DNA of 64,000 bases from JBBSHE01 sp038253325. GTDB lineage: Bacteria > Actinomycetota > Actinomycetes > Propionibacteriales > Nocardioidaceae. Below, in pieces: positions 1 through 7,557 of the stretch. The stretch is taken from NCBI GenBank assembly GCA_038253325.1, contig JBBSHE010000013.1:1-64000 (forward strand). Direction: 5' to 3'. A program made the translations under genes and the position numbers. The notes under the pieces were generated by a model that worked only from the letters and a program-made list of their open reading frames with translations, had not been told where the DNA came from and did no database searches. The stretch's first letter is position 1. Every line of letters begins with the position of its first letter.

Positions 1-1
1 G

Positions 2-346
2 AGCGAAGAGCCCCTGCGTGAAGACCGGTGGATTCCCCTGGCGTGCACCCTGCCGCCGGTGGACCAGCCAGCGCGGTTGCTGGAGTTCGACGAGCTGTTC
101 AACGCCGCGGTGCGATCGGTGGACCGGATCGATCCGACCCGTCTGCGCGTCGAGCTCGTTCCGGATGCCCTGGTCGCGGCACGTACGGCCGATCTCCTGG
201 TACGCGAGACCGGCTGCTGCTCGTTCTTCACGTTCACCCTGACGATGACCGATGGCAAGCTCATGCTCGACGTGACCGTTCCGCGTGCGAACGTCGACGT
301 CCTCGACGCGCTCGCGGACCGCACCGCTGCCGGCGCCGCCAGATGA
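2..346 (+). CDS. Small protein of unknown function, 5' end outside window
   Basis: The frame is open to the left edge, and the coding-like residues before the first possible start (GTG at 59) suggest the true start lies at or beyond the edge. About 114 residues are visible. The chain carries a vicinal cysteine pair (GCCSFF) after a conserved-looking helix, a feature that could bind a soft metal. Its TGA overlaps the ATG of the next gene by four bases, so the two are translationally coupled. Small proteins of this type often sit directly before MerR regulators in actinobacteria (family knowledge). Function is unknown; metal handling is only inferred from the cysteines and the partner. Confidence 0.7.
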   Translation, partial: SEEPLREDRWIPLACTLPPVDQPARLLEFDELFNAAVRSVDRIDPTRLRVELVPDALVAARTADLLVRETGCCSFFTFTLTMTDGKLMLDVTVPRANVDVLDALADRTAAGAAR

Positions 347-786
347 CCAGCGGGCTGCGTCCCGGGCAGGTGGCCGCTGCAGCCGGGGTGAACCAGCAAA
401 CGCTGCGTTACTACGAGCGGCGCGGCCTGCTTGCCGAACCGGACCGTACGCTCGGCGGGCATCGCGTCTACCGCCCAGAGACCGTGACCATGCTGCGGGT
501 CATCAAGACCGCTCAGCGGCTGGGGTTCACCCTCGAAGAGGTGGCGGACCTTCTCGCCACCGGCGCTCACCGACACGGCCGACAGGCGCCGGCCGGGCTG
601 CTGACGACAGCCGAGGCAAAGCTCGCCGACGTCGAGCAGAGGATTGCGGCCCTCGGGGTCATCCGCGAAACGTTGCGTGCAACGATCGATGCGGGTTGTG
701 ACGACCTGCTGGCCTGTGCCCAGAACCCCCGCTGTCCGGTGCCGTTCGACGGGCTCGCCCAGCCAGAGCCCTCGGTCGGCGGCTGA
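343..786 (+). CDS. MerR-family transcriptional regulator, probable metal sensor
   Basis: 147 residues, starting at the ATG that overlaps the upstream stop (ATGA). The N-terminus (about residues 5-30) is a MerR winged helix-turn-helix with the signature TLRYYERRGLL, followed by GGHRVY and a dimerisation helix. The C-terminus has cysteines at 119, 125 and 131 (GCDDLLACAQNPRC), resembling the metal-binding cysteines of MerR/ZntR-type sensors, although spacing differs from classical MerR. MerR proteins bind the spacer of a promoter and twist it when the ligand binds. Coupling to the preceding Cys-pair protein suggests both respond to the same ligand. The metal cannot be named from sequence. Confidence 0.85.
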   Translation: MTSGLRPGQVAAAAGVNQQTLRYYERRGLLAEPDRTLGGHRVYRPETVTMLRVIKTAQRLGFTLEEVADLLATGAHRHGRQAPAGLLTTAEAKLADVEQRIAALGVIRETLRATIDAGCDDLLACAQNPRCPVPFDGLAQPEPSVGG

Positions 787-794
787 CGTACATC

Positions 795-1553
795 TCAGCG
801 GCTGCCCGGGTCGATGTCGCTCGCCGACCGACCACCCTGATGATGAAGCCAGGCGACAACCGCGTTGGCGCCGCTTCGACGAGCGGCGTCGAGCGGGGTC
901 AGACCGTCCCAGCCGATCCAGTTGAGGTCGGCGCCCCGGTCGAGGAGGTACTCCGCCGTCTCCCGCTGGCCGCCGTGGCAGGCACCCCAGAAGCTGCCGG
1001 TCACCTCACCCGGAGTGGGCACGCTGTCACCGTTGAAGCGCTCCTCGATGCGCGAGAGCAGACCCATGGCGGCGGACTCCCACAGGTCACTGCGGGCACC
1101 GCGTTCGATCAGCCGTCGGGCGGCCCGCCACTGGTCGAACGCGGCGGCATCGAACAGTGGTGTGCCGTCGGCGATCACCCCGCCCGGCGCGTCGATGTCC
1201 GCTCCGGCGTCCAGCAGGGCGTCGACGACGGCGACGTCGTCGCTGCTGGCGGCCCAGTGCAGCGGCGTCTCGGTGTGCGGTCCGACGAACCGCGCGTTCA
1301 CATCGGCCCCGGCTGCGACCAGCGCCTCGACAGTTGCTACTGCATTGGGATAGTGGCCGGGCCAGTCCGTCACGACGTGCAACAAGGTGCGGGACATCCC
1401 GCCGTCGCCTTCGTTGTCAACATCGCCACCGAGCCGTACCGTGGCGAGCTCCGGGTGGTCGGCAAGCAGCCGGCAGAGCGAAGGCACATCGCCGTCATGG
1501 ATTGCATTGACGGCGGCGACCGCGACCGGGTCGTCGGTGGGGATGGTCGGCAC
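795..1553 (-). CDS. Ankyrin repeat protein
   Basis: 252 residues from a GTG at 1553; the open frame runs further upstream but that part is the antisense of the divergent gene. At least four ankyrin-type repeats are visible, with helix-loop signatures such as AAGADVNARF, TPLHWAA, LLDAGADIDAP, LLDRGADLNWIGWDGLTPLDAA. No signal peptide or membrane segment is seen, so it is probably cytoplasmic and acts through protein binding. It is divergent from an HTH-ClpN protein across only 45 bases that contain a palindrome, so the two may share control. Partners are unknown. Confidence 0.85.
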   Translation of the reverse strand: MPTIPTDDPVAVAAVNAIHDGDVPSLCRLLADHPELATVRLGGDVDNEGDGGMSRTLLHVVTDWPGHYPNAVATVEALVAAGADVNARFVGPHTETPLHWAASSDDVAVVDALLDAGADIDAPGGVIADGTPLFDAAAFDQWRAARRLIERGARSDLWESAAMGLLSRIEERFNGDSVPTPGEVTGSFWGACHGGQRETAEYLLDRGADLNWIGWDGLTPLDAARRSGANAVVAWLHHQGGRSASDIDPGSR

Positions 1554-1562
1554 CGATCGAGT

Positions 1563-1597
1563 TTGACAGACAGACGCCCGACAACGCAGAGTTGTCG
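1563..1597 (+). promoter_or_regulatory. Promoter and palindromic operator of the HTH-ClpN gene
   Basis: TTGACA at 1563-1568 is a perfect -35 hexamer. An 18-base spacer leads to CAGAGT at 1587-1592 as a -10, which would place the transcript start at or next to the ATG at 1599, a leaderless mRNA. A palindrome with 7-base arms CGACAAC-N5-GTTGTCG (1579-1597) covers the -10, so a protein bound there would block initiation. Autoregulation by the downstream HTH protein is the simplest reading, but it is inference. Confidence 0.6.
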
Positions 1598-1598
1598 C

Positions 1599-2321
1599 AT
1601 GGATGGTGCTCTGCTCGCCCAGGTGCAAGCCGAGGCGCGAGGTGATGATCCGCTCGAACTGATGGGCGCCGCGGTTCGGGTCGCGGACGGGATGGCTGAG
1701 ACAGCCGACGAGCTGGTCGTTCATTTCGTCGACCAGGCCCGACGGGCGGGCTGCTCGTGGACGGAGATCGGCGCACGTCTGGGCGTCTCGAAGCAGGCGG
1801 CGCGCAAGCGCTTCCTGGACCGGCTTGACGCGCCGACACTGCCAATGCGCCCACGACTCGGCCGCTGCCTGCTTCAGGCGACGGACGAGGCACGACACGA
1901 TGGCAGCCTCGAGGTCACCGCGCTGCACGTCCTGCTCGGACTGCTCCGGGAAGGCGTCGCCGGATCCGTACTGCGCGACCTGGGTGCCACCGAGGACCGT
2001 CTGCGGCCGCTTGTGCAGAGACGTCTCGGTGATCCGAGCGGCCCCGGTCCTGATCCCCCGCCGCAGTCTTCGGAGGTCGTCGAGTACCTGGCCGGGGCGG
2101 CCGACCTGTGCCAGCGAAAGAACGTGGTGGAGGTCGGCACGGAACATCTCCTGTTCGTGATGGCCGTGGACCGCGGTTCCTCGGTTCAGCTGGTCCTGCA
2201 CGACCTGGGCGTCACCGCCGCCGACGTCAAACGCGGTCTGCAATCGTGCCTCGAACCGTGTCGCCCCCCGCTCAGCAACAGGCTTCGGCTGCGCAGGCGA
2301 CCGTACGCGTCCTCGCACTAA
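1599..2321 (+). CDS. HTH plus orphan Clp N-domain protein
   Basis: 240 residues from the ATG directly after the palindrome. Residues about 51-72 form a helix-turn-helix (SWTEIGARLGVSKQAARKRF). Residues about 85-145 and 155-225 resemble the two tandem repeats of the ClpA/ClpC N-terminal domain, which in Clp chaperones docks substrates and adaptors. There is no AAA+ ATPase module, so it cannot unfold proteins itself; it may be a regulator that senses Clp substrates or adaptors. The 3' end overlaps the convergent SRPBCC gene by four bases. The domain assignment is reasonably firm; the role is inferred. Confidence 0.8.
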   Translation: MDGALLAQVQAEARGDDPLELMGAAVRVADGMAETADELVVHFVDQARRAGCSWTEIGARLGVSKQAARKRFLDRLDAPTLPMRPRLGRCLLQATDEARHDGSLEVTALHVLLGLLREGVAGSVLRDLGATEDRLRPLVQRRLGDPSGPGPDPPPQSSEVVEYLAGAADLCQRKNVVEVGTEHLLFVMAVDRGSSVQLVLHDLGVTAADVKRGLQSCLEPCRPPLSNRLRLRRRPYASSH

Positions 2322-2902
2322 CCCGACGCGCTGACGCGACGTTCCGCCTCGGCCTTGACAGCCGCAAACGACGCCTCGACAACCGCCTGCCACTTGATGG
2401 CGACCAGATCACCCCATCGCCGCCCCAGGCTCCACAAGTCCGTGCCGAGCTCGCCGTCGTATGTGAGCAGGGTCGAGTCGCCATGGTCGGCCAGCCGGAA
2501 CGTCTCAACCACATGCGGTACGGGCCCGCGAACGAGGCGAAAGTCGACCCGATCCGGGCGGCTGAAGCGGACGGTCTCGACCGTGGTCGCCTGGAGCTTG
2601 CCCCGGATCGGCGTGTAGTGGGCTGCCAAGACCATGTCGGCTCCACGCTCGAGGACGGACACCTTCGCCCGCATGGCGCGTGAAGCGCGCACATCGTACG
2701 GCGCGGCTATCACGTCGAAGACTGTCTCTCGCGGCGCCCGCACCGCGATGCTCAACGGGCCAAGTGGTCTGCTCCGCCGGCCGATCCCGAGGCTGACCGG
2801 AACCGCTCCGGTGACCAGGCCGAGGTACAAACCGGTGGCACCGGCCCCGCACAAGACCAGCGCAGCTGCGGCGGTGGTGGTCGATCTCTGCATGCGGGTC
2901 AC
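2318..2902 (-). CDS. SRPBCC-fold (polyketide cyclase/START-like) protein, membrane anchored
   Basis: 194 residues from GTG 2902, overlapping the GNAT stop by four bases (GTGA); an ATG three codons in (2893) is an alternative start. One hydrophobic helix near residues 10-33 looks like an uncleaved anchor or signal. The remainder fits the SRPBCC helix-grip fold, starting at SIAVRAPRETVFDVIAAPY and ending in the long helix AIKWQAVVEASFAAVKAEAE. These domains bind small hydrophobic ligands. Ligand and role are unknown; coupling with the acetyltransferase suggests co-expression. Confidence 0.75.
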   Translation of the reverse strand: MTRMQRSTTTAAAALVLCGAGATGLYLGLVTGAVPVSLGIGRRSRPLGPLSIAVRAPRETVFDVIAAPYDVRASRAMRAKVSVLERGADMVLAAHYTPIRGKLQATTVETVRFSRPDRVDFRLVRGPVPHVVETFRLADHGDSTLLTYDGELGTDLWSLGRRWGDLVAIKWQAVVEASFAAVKAEAERRVSASG

Positions 2903-3837
2903 TCTCGCACGGTCTCAGATGGCGACGCGTGCCGCTCCCAACCACAACTGGTCCGGGTCAGCTCCCTGAATCCGGCCCGCCTCAGGAACGCGACGTACGC
3001 CTCCTGCTCCGGTTCGGAGTAGTCGAGGAGCCGGTCGACGTGTCCGAGCCGGAGCCATTCTGCGGCCTGCCCGAGAAGCCAGCTAGCGATTCCCTGCCGT
3101 CGATGAGACTCCACGACGAAGAGGTTCCCGACGTCAGCCCAGCCGCCCGGCCGGACCAGGCGGCCGGTGTCGCCGATCCGGTTGTCCACCTCGAGGTAGC
3201 CGAACTCGTCGCCATCGCGAAGCGCGGAGAAGCGAGTCCCACTGACACCGAGCGTTCGGACGGCAATGAGTCCCTCCAACGGCGCGGCCGGCCGGTCCAA
3301 GGCGTCGACGTCCGCCATGAACACGATCTCCGTGCGGCTGCCGCGACAGAAGCCGGCTCGTTCGAGAATGCCGTGCACGTGAGGCCACTGCTCGGGCAAC
3401 CCGTACACGCCCGGGGCGGGAAGTGCGCCGTCGGCGTACAGATGGCTCACGCCGGACCGGCCAAGGAATCCGACGGCTGCGGCCGCAACGGCATCGCCAG
3501 CAGCGATGCTGTCGCGCCAGAATGGCGCCTCCGGCCAGCACAGCAACCACCGGATCTCGCCCGCGCCACGGTAAGACTCCCCCACGTCGGTGCCTGTCCC
3601 GTAACGCAGCAGGTGCGCCGCGGCGACTATCCGACCGCGCTGCTCCGCGACGAGCGTGGCCCGTTCCGCGACCCACCGATCGACGATGAACTCCCCGGGC
3701 TCGCGCTCGAGCTGGCTCAGCAACGTATTCACCGACACGGCCAAACCGGGAACCACGGCCTGGATGTGCGCGTTCGCCAGGGCCGTCAACTGCTCGCGGT
3801 CGTCGCGCCTGAACGACCGCACCTGGAATGCCGCCAT
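2899..3837 (-). CDS. Tandem GNAT acetyltransferase
   Basis: 312 residues from the ATG at 3837. Two GNAT-like halves are visible: an N-terminal degenerate one (residues about 5-150) and a C-terminal one whose acetyl-CoA loop reads VESHRRQGIASWLL, the usual Q/R-x-x-G-x-G/A site. GNAT enzymes transfer acetyl from acetyl-CoA to an amine; the substrate cannot be deduced. It is the first gene of a two-gene unit with the SRPBCC protein, divergent from gcdH across 111 bases. Confidence 0.8.
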   Translation of the reverse strand: MAAFQVRSFRRDDREQLTALANAHIQAVVPGLAVSVNTLLSQLEREPGEFIVDRWVAERATLVAEQRGRIVAAAHLLRYGTGTDVGESYRGAGEIRWLLCWPEAPFWRDSIAAGDAVAAAAVGFLGRSGVSHLYADGALPAPGVYGLPEQWPHVHGILERAGFCRGSRTEIVFMADVDALDRPAAPLEGLIAVRTLGVSGTRFSALRDGDEFGYLEVDNRIGDTGRLVRPGGWADVGNLFVVESHRRQGIASWLLGQAAEWLRLGHVDRLLDYSEPEQEAYVAFLRRAGFRELTRTSCGWERHASPSETVRE

Positions 3838-3936
3838 CGGGATCGCCTCCTCAATTCAACGAGAATCAGGGTTGGAGGCCGCTACCCGTGCGGTACCCGC
3901 CGGATGCTACCAGGAGGTGGGCGAAGGCAGAGCCAG

Positions 3937-3942
3937 TAACTT
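3937..3942 (+). promoter_or_regulatory. Possible -10 box of gcdH
   Basis: TAACTT lies seven bases before the ATG at 3949. If used, transcription would begin at the start codon, giving a leaderless mRNA, which is common in actinobacteria. No good -35 is visible. No Shine-Dalgarno sequence precedes the start, which is consistent with this. Confidence 0.35.
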
Positions 3943-3948
3943 TGAACC

Positions 3949-5115
3949 ATGACCGCCAGCCCCCTCGAACTGTTCGCGATCGATGGTCTGCTCACCGACG
4001 AGGAACGTGACATCCAGGCAACGGTCCGTCGGGTCTGTGACGACCTCGTGCGTCCCCACATCGCCGAATGGTTCGAGACCACGGACGTGCCCGCGCGTGA
4101 GCTGGCCAAGGAGTTCGGTGCGCTCGGGTTGCTGGGAATGCACCTGGAGGGGTACGGCTGTGCTGGACTGGGACCGACGTCGTACGGCCTGGCGTCGATG
4201 GAGCTCGAAGCGGCCGACTCGGGGATCCGCAGCCTGGTCTCCGTGCAAGGCTCGCTCGCGATGTTCCCGATCTACCGATACGGCTCCGAAGCGCAGAAAC
4301 AACAATGGCTTCCGGGCATGGCGACCGGCGAGCACATCGGGTGCTTCGGCCTCACGGAGCCCGACTTCGGCTCCAACCCCGCCGAGATGCGAACGCGGGC
4401 GGTCCGCGACGGCGGGGACTGGGTCCTCAACGGCACGAAGATGTGGATCACGAACGGATCGATCGCCGACCTGGCGATCGTGTGGGCGCGCACGGACGAC
4501 GGCATCCGTGGCTTCATCGTCCCGACGGTGACACCGGGGTTCAGCGCCCCCAAGATCACACTGAAGATGTCCTTGCGCGCATCGGTCACCAGCGAACTCG
4601 TGCTCGACGACGTCAGGCTGCCCGCCGACGCGATGCTGCCGGAGGCGTACGGGCTGAAGGGTCCCCTGAGCTGTCTGTCGGAGGCCCGGTTCGGGATCGT
4701 CTTCGGCGCGCTCGGCGCCGCACGTGACTGTCTCGAGTCGACCATCGCGTATGCCGGGAGCCGTCTCGTCTTCGACAAGCCGCTCAGCGCCTACCAGCTG
4801 ACGCAGGCCAAGCTCGCCGACATGACGCTCGAGCTCGGCAAGGGCATGCTGCTCGCGCTCCACCTCGGGCGGCTCAAGGAGGCCGGGACGCTCCGGCCGG
4901 AGCAGGTCAGCCTCGGCAAGCTCAACAACGTGCGGGAGGCGCTCGCGATCGCCCGCGAGTGCCGGACAATCCTCGGCGCGAACGGCATCACGCTCGAGTA
5001 CCCGCCGATCCGGCACGCCAACAACCTCGAGTCGGTGCTCACCTACGAAGGCACCAGCGAGGTCCACCAGCTCGTCGTCGGCCAGGCGCTGACCGGACAC
5101 GACGCCTTCCGCTAG
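3949..5115 (+). CDS. gcdH: Acyl-CoA dehydrogenase, glutaryl-CoA dehydrogenase type
   Basis: 388 residues, the usual length for the family. FAD and substrate motifs are visible: CFGLTEPDFGSNP, LNGTKMWITNG, and near the C-terminus YEGTSEVH, where Glu367 matches the catalytic base of glutaryl-CoA dehydrogenase (TYEGT motif). The enzyme oxidises glutaryl-CoA to crotonyl-CoA with loss of CO2, feeding electrons to ETF in the cytoplasm; this is the last step of lysine/tryptophan breakdown. No lysine-degradation partners are adjacent, but a polyamine/amine catabolic island follows. A strong hairpin lies ten bases after the stop. Confidence 0.88.
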   Translation: MTASPLELFAIDGLLTDEERDIQATVRRVCDDLVRPHIAEWFETTDVPARELAKEFGALGLLGMHLEGYGCAGLGPTSYGLASMELEAADSGIRSLVSVQGSLAMFPIYRYGSEAQKQQWLPGMATGEHIGCFGLTEPDFGSNPAEMRTRAVRDGGDWVLNGTKMWITNGSIADLAIVWARTDDGIRGFIVPTVTPGFSAPKITLKMSLRASVTSELVLDDVRLPADAMLPEAYGLKGPLSCLSEARFGIVFGALGAARDCLESTIAYAGSRLVFDKPLSAYQLTQAKLADMTLELGKGMLLALHLGRLKEAGTLRPEQVSLGKLNNVREALAIARECRTILGANGITLEYPPIRHANNLESVLTYEGTSEVHQLVVGQALTGHDAFR

Positions 5116-5124
5116 GTCGACTGT

Positions 5125-5164
5125 GGCTGACGATCCGAGCGGTATTCCGCTCGATTCGTCAGCC
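5125..5164 (+). terminator. 40-bp stem-loop after gcdH (copy 1 of a repeated hairpin)
   Basis: Arms pair 9 bases (GGCTGACGA with TCGTCAGCC), then a 2x2 internal mismatch, then 7 bases (CGAGCGG with CCGCTCG) around a TATT loop. There is no T-run after it, as is usual for actinobacterial terminators. It sits ten bases behind the gcdH stop. The outer arms and total length are the same as the hairpin at 38211-38250. Confidence 0.7.
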
Positions 5165-5215
5165 AATGCGCCGGAACGCCCCGTGACAACGAATTCCGGC
5201 TACCCGAGCGGTGTC

Positions 5216-5235
5216 AGACCGCGATATACCGGTCT
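5216..5235. promoter_or_regulatory. Candidate Lrp-type operator upstream of the transaminase
   Basis: AGACC at 5216-5220 and GGTCT at 5231-5235 form an inverted repeat with a 10-base A/T-richer centre, about 65 bases before the transaminase start. The same half-site occurs as GGTCTG-N7-CAGACC in the gap between potD and the Lrp gene. Shared control by that regulator is inferred. Confidence 0.4.
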
Positions 5236-5297
5236 ACGACCCAGGAAACGTGCGGAATCCTTGCCTACGCGGGTCGACGACCGGCAGACTTGGAGCC

Positions 5298-6689
5298 ATG
5301 TCCATCGACCACTCCCTCGACCTGGCCAACGCGACCCTCCAGCAGTCCGCGCGCGACCACCTGTGGATGCACTTCACCCCGATGTCGTGGTACGACGACG
5401 ACGACGACGTGCCCATCATCGTGCGGGGGGAGGGGCCGTACATCTTCGACAACCACGGCAAGCGCTACCTCGACGGGCTCGCGGGTTTGTTCGTCAGCCA
5501 GGTGGGGCATGGACGTACGGAGCTCGCGCAGGCGGCGTTCGACCAGGCTCAGCAGCTCGGCTTCATGCCGCTGTGGTCGTACGCCCACCCCAACGCCATC
5601 CGGCTCGCGGAGCGGCTTGCCAGCTACGCACCCGGCGACCTGAACCGGGTCTTCTTCACCAGCGGCGGCGGCGAGGCGGTCGAGTCGGCCTGGAAGCTCG
5701 CCAAGCAGTACTTCAAGCTGATCGGCAAGCCGACGAAGCACAAGGTGGTCTCTCGTGCGATCGCGTACCACGGCACGACCCAGGGGGCGTTGTCGATCAC
5801 CGGCCTGCCCGGCATGAAGGCGCCGTTCGAGCCACTCGTGCCGAGTACGTTCCGGGTGCCGAACACGAACATCTACCGCGCGCCGGTCCACGGCGACGAC
5901 CCCGAGGCGTTCGGCCGGTGGGCTGCCGACCAGATCGCGGTCGCGATCGAGAACGAGGGCCCCGACACGATCGCCGCCGTGTTCTTGGAGCCGGTCCAGA
6001 ACTCGGGTGGGTGCTTCCCGCCGCCGCCGGGCTACTTCCAGCGGGTCCGTGAGATCTGTGATCAGTACGACGTACTTCTGGTCAGCGACGAGGTGATCTG
6101 CGCGTTCGGCCGGCTCGGTCACATGTTCGCCGCAGAGAGGTACGGCTATCAGCCGGACATCATCACGTGCGCCAAGGGGATCACGTCCGGGTACGCGCCG
6201 CTCGGCGCGATGCTCACGACGGACCGGCTGATCGAGCCGTTCATGAGCACGGGCACCATGTTCCCGCACGGCTACACGTTCGGCGGTCACCCGGTGTCCA
6301 CGGCGGTCGCGATGGCGAACCTCGACATCCTCGAACGCGAGAATCTGAATGGACACGTGCTGGCGAACCAGGACGGGTTTCGGTCCACGCTGGAGAAGCT
6401 GATGGACCTGCCGATTGTCGGAGATGTCCGCGGTGACGGCTACTTCTACGGCATCGAGATCGTCAAGGACAAGTCCACCAAGGAGACGTTCGACTCGGAG
6501 GAGTCGGAGCGGCTGCTGCGCGGCTTCCTGTCCAAGGCGTTGTACGCCGCCGGGCTCTACTGCCGCGCCGACGACCGCGGCGACCCGGTCATCCAGCTCG
6601 CACCACCCCTGATCTGCGACCAGGAACACTTCGACGAGATGGAGCAGATCTTGCGCACCGTGCTGACCGAGGCCTGGGGCCGGATCTGA
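5298..6689 (+). CDS. Class III aminotransferase, putrescine/omega-amine:pyruvate type
   Basis: 463 residues starting at the ATG that matches the family's N-terminus; the frame is open further upstream but not coding-like. PLP motifs are clear: TSGGGEAVES, the aspartate of SDEVICAF (about D264) that contacts the pyridine nitrogen, and the Schiff-base lysine of TCAKGITSGY (about K293). The family moves an amino group from a terminal amine such as putrescine or beta-alanine to pyruvate. The convergent polyamine ABC transporter and the nearby PuuB-like oxidase make a polyamine substrate the best guess. A short palindrome lies ten bases after the stop at the end of potC. Confidence 0.85.
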   Translation: MSIDHSLDLANATLQQSARDHLWMHFTPMSWYDDDDDVPIIVRGEGPYIFDNHGKRYLDGLAGLFVSQVGHGRTELAQAAFDQAQQLGFMPLWSYAHPNAIRLAERLASYAPGDLNRVFFTSGGGEAVESAWKLAKQYFKLIGKPTKHKVVSRAIAYHGTTQGALSITGLPGMKAPFEPLVPSTFRVPNTNIYRAPVHGDDPEAFGRWAADQIAVAIENEGPDTIAAVFLEPVQNSGGCFPPPPGYFQRVREICDQYDVLLVSDEVICAFGRLGHMFAAERYGYQPDIITCAKGITSGYAPLGAMLTTDRLIEPFMSTGTMFPHGYTFGGHPVSTAVAMANLDILERENLNGHVLANQDGFRSTLEKLMDLPIVGDVRGDGYFYGIEIVKDKSTKETFDSEESERLLRGFLSKALYAAGLYCRADDRGDPVIQLAPPLICDQEHFDEMEQILRTVLTEAWGRI

Positions 6690-6699
6690 ACGGCCGGCG

Positions 6700-7557
6700 T
6701 CAGCCGCGCAACGCGGCTCGGCGGCGACGGTTCCAGATCTCACCCATCACGACGATCACGAACGACACCAGGAACATCACCGTCCCGATGACGAACACCT
6801 GGGGTGGGAAGCCGCGCTGCTTGGCGCCGTAGACATAGAGCGGGAACGTCACCGTGTTGCCCGACGTGAAATTCGTGACGATGAAGTCGTCGAACGACAA
6901 CGAAAAGGCGAGCATCGCCGCGGCGACGATGCCCGGCGCTGCCAACGGCAGCGTGATCCGTTTGAAGGTCTGCCACTCGTTGGCGTACAGGTCCATCGCC
7001 GCCTGCTCGAGCCGTGCGTCCATGCCGACCAGCCGAGCCTTGACGGTCACCACCACGAACGACAGGCAAAACATCACGTGCGCGATCAGGATCGTCGTGA
7101 ACCCCAGCACACCGTTGAACCCCCCGGCGACGAAGAGAGCCAGCAGCGACGACCCCATGACGACCTCCGGGGTTGCCATCGGCAGGAAGATGAACACGTT
7201 CGCCGTGGCTCGGCCGCGGAACGTGTGCCGGACCAGCGCGAACGCCATCAGGGTTCCGAGAACCGTGGCGATGATCGTCGACAGCACGCTGATCTGAACG
7301 CTGGTGGACAGCGCCGAGCACATCCCCTGCGGCGCGCAGGGATGTGCCCAGTTCGACCAGGTGAACGAGTCCCACTCGGCGGTGGCGGACCGACCGGTGG
7401 GCTGGTTGAACGACAAGATGATGACGTAGGCGATCGGGATGAACGTGTAGACCAGAACGACAATCCCGATCAGCAAGATGATGTGGTCACCGACCCACCG
7501 AGTGGGCCTGGCCGCCGGCCGTGTTCGGGGCGCGGAAGCGACCGCCGACGTCGCCAT
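6700..7557 (-). CDS. potC: Spermidine/putrescine ABC transporter, inner-membrane permease PotC
   Basis: 285 residues with about six membrane helices and a short basic N-terminal cytoplasmic segment. The cytoplasmic loop LEQAAMDLYANEWQTFKRIT followed by LPLAAPGIVAA is the EAA motif that contacts the ATPase. The final helix ends in a basic tail. It is last in the potD-potA-potB-potC operon; its ATG shares one base with the potB stop. PotB and PotC together form the channel for polyamine import. Confidence 0.9.
   Translation of the reverse strand: MATSAVASAPRTRPAARPTRWVGDHIILLIGIVVLVYTFIPIAYVIILSFNQPTGRSATAEWDSFTWSNWAHPCAPQGMCSALSTSVQISVLSTIIATVLGTLMAFALVRHTFRGRATANVFIFLPMATPEVVMGSSLLALFVAGGFNGVLGFTTILIAHVMFCLSFVVVTVKARLVGMDARLEQAAMDLYANEWQTFKRITLPLAAPGIVAAAMLAFSLSFDDFIVTNFTSGNTVTFPLYVYGAKQRGFPPQVFVIGTVMFLVSFVIVVMGEIWNRRRRAALRG

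Noticed and set aside
795..2393. 532-codon minus-strand frame extending beyond the ankyrin gene
   Set aside because: Upstream of GTG 1553 the amino-acid pattern is not coding-like and lies antisense to the HTH-ClpN gene, which has clear domains.
3907..5166. 419-codon minus-strand frame opposite gcdH
   Set aside because: Shadow of a high-G+C codon pattern; gcdH has motifs and the reverse frame has none.
5254..5260. GGAATCC shared with the potD-lrp gap (10854-10860) as an Lrp site
   Set aside because: Seven bases only, not symmetric at the transaminase, so chance is likely; the CAGACC half-site is better.
6702..6718. Terminator between the transaminase and potC
   Set aside because: AGCCGCG-N3-CGCGGCT is a real short stem but lies inside the potC end and may be only codon-driven; left as a note rather than a feature.
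5265..6743. 492-codon minus-strand frame opposite the transaminase
   Set aside because: Antisense shadow, no recognisable domains or ribosome site.
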